Shown piece after piece: positions 5,138 to 5,639 of a DNA stretch of 5,639 nucleotides (position 1 is the first letter of the stretch; each line of letters starts with the position of its first letter). The stretch covers positions 1 to 5,639 of the forward strand of contig SYLK01000694.1 of assembly GCA_005809115.1 (NCBI GenBank). Reading direction: 5' to 3'. Both the position numbers and the translations under genes were made by a program. The notes below the pieces were generated by a model, which saw only the letters and a program-made list of their open reading frames with translations, had not been told where the DNA came from and ran no database searches. The stretch is from Planctomyces sp. Lineage in GTDB: Bacteria > Planctomycetota > Planctomycetia > Planctomycetales > Planctomycetaceae.

Positions 5138-5639
5138 ATGCGTAGACTACTGACTATTTGCCTGGCTGCCACAGTTGCCGGCGTTTGCGTTCCCGGAATT
5201 TCCGGCTCATCGGCTATGGCCAGCCAGAAGAGTTCTGGCACGCTGCAGAGCACGGTCATCCAGTTTCTGCAGAAGTACTGTGTCGCCTGCCACGGTCCCG
5301 ACGATCAGATGGCCGGGATCGCGGTTCACGAACTGCAGTCAGCCGATCAGCTGCTGCGTGAGTACCAGACCTGGGAGCGTGTCTATCGCATGATTCAGGC
5401 GGGTGCTATGCCACCCCCAAAGCATGATCCGTACCCGAACGCGGCAGAGCAGAGCGATGTCGTCGCCGCGCTGAACGAGGCACTGTATCACTTCGACTGC
5501 TCGCAGATTGATCATCCTGGTCGCCCGGCGCTCCGCCGTCTGAATCGGGCCGAGTACAACAACACCATTCGGGATCTCTTCAGCACTGACATCCGTCCGG
5601 CAGATGTGTTTCCGCAGGATGATGTCGGCGAAGGTTTCG
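5138..5639 (+). CDS. Planctomycete cytochrome c / PSD3 (DUF1587)-type protein, N-terminal part
   Basis: The frame is open for 167 codons to the right edge, so most of the protein is missing. Residues 1-28 are a signal peptide (MRRLLTICLAATVAG..., cleavage near SSAMA). A planctomycete cytochrome (PSCyt1-like) follows: haem motif C48-V-A-C51-H52 with GPD after it, and GAMPPPK (89-95), where M91 is the likely distal haem ligand. LRRLNRAEYNNTIRDLF (132-148) and the FPQDDVGEGF end (158-167) are the hallmark opening of the PSD3/DUF1587 segment. Full-length relatives are large secreted proteins with further PSD and PSCyt domains and often sit next to a DUF1552 gene, to be expected just right of the window. 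They are thought to act in periplasmic electron transfer or polymer breakdown, but no reaction is established. Translation may depend on the stem-loop at 5097-5130; a GTG at 5135 is an alternative start. Confidence 0.94.
   Translation, partial: MRRLLTICLAATVAGVCVPGISGSSAMASQKSSGTLQSTVIQFLQKYCVACHGPDDQMAGIAVHELQSADQLLREYQTWERVYRMIQAGAMPPPKHDPYPNAAEQSDVVAALNEALYHFDCSQIDHPGRPALRRLNRAEYNNTIRDLFSTDIRPADVFPQDDVGEGF

Overview
The window looks like a piece of a GC-rich planctomycete (Planctomycetota) chromosome. The strongest sign is the gene entering at the right edge: a secreted c-type cytochrome joined to the PSD3/DUF1587-type segment that is typical of the large cytochrome proteins of Planctomycetes. 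Other signs are a methyltransferase-like/PQQ-propeller fusion and a twin-arginine-tagged member of the DHDPS (DapA) superfamily. The genus cannot be fixed from this sequence alone.

Layout, left to right. (1) 1-927, minus: a secreted PQQ-type beta-propeller protein with a degenerate methyltransferase-like N-terminal domain, cut off at the left edge. (2) 928-1428: a non-coding divergent region with one sigma70-like promoter candidate for each flanking gene; the rightward one carries a 10-bp perfect palindrome on its -10 box. (3) 1429-2493, plus: a Tat-signal DHDPS/NAL-family protein that keeps the Schiff-base lysine. (4) 2494-2730: a 237-bp MITE-like element with 28-bp terminal inverted repeats (27/28 identical) and a 3-bp TAA duplication, inserted directly after the stop codon of gene 3. 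It holds a possible gene remnant. (5) 2783-3589, minus, convergent with gene 3: an alpha/beta-hydrolase-fold protein that seems to have lost its catalytic triad. (6) 3791-4492, minus: a secreted amidase_2/PGRP-type peptidoglycan amidase with all metal ligands present, a strong ribosome binding site and a good promoter. (7) 4493-5137: a second long non-coding divergent region with several hairpins, one of them sitting where the ribosome binding site of the next gene should be. (8) 5138-5639, plus: the start of the planctomycete cytochrome/PSD protein, cut off at the right edge.

The genes do not form one operon: strands alternate and gaps are 200-650 bp. Four of the five proteins carry an export signal, so the shared theme is the periplasm or cell envelope rather than a pathway. 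I see no CRISPR array, tRNA, rRNA, phage or defence module. The most unusual structure is the small inverted-repeat element at 2494-2730; the most unusual proteins are the exported DapA-like protein and the triad-less hydrolase.
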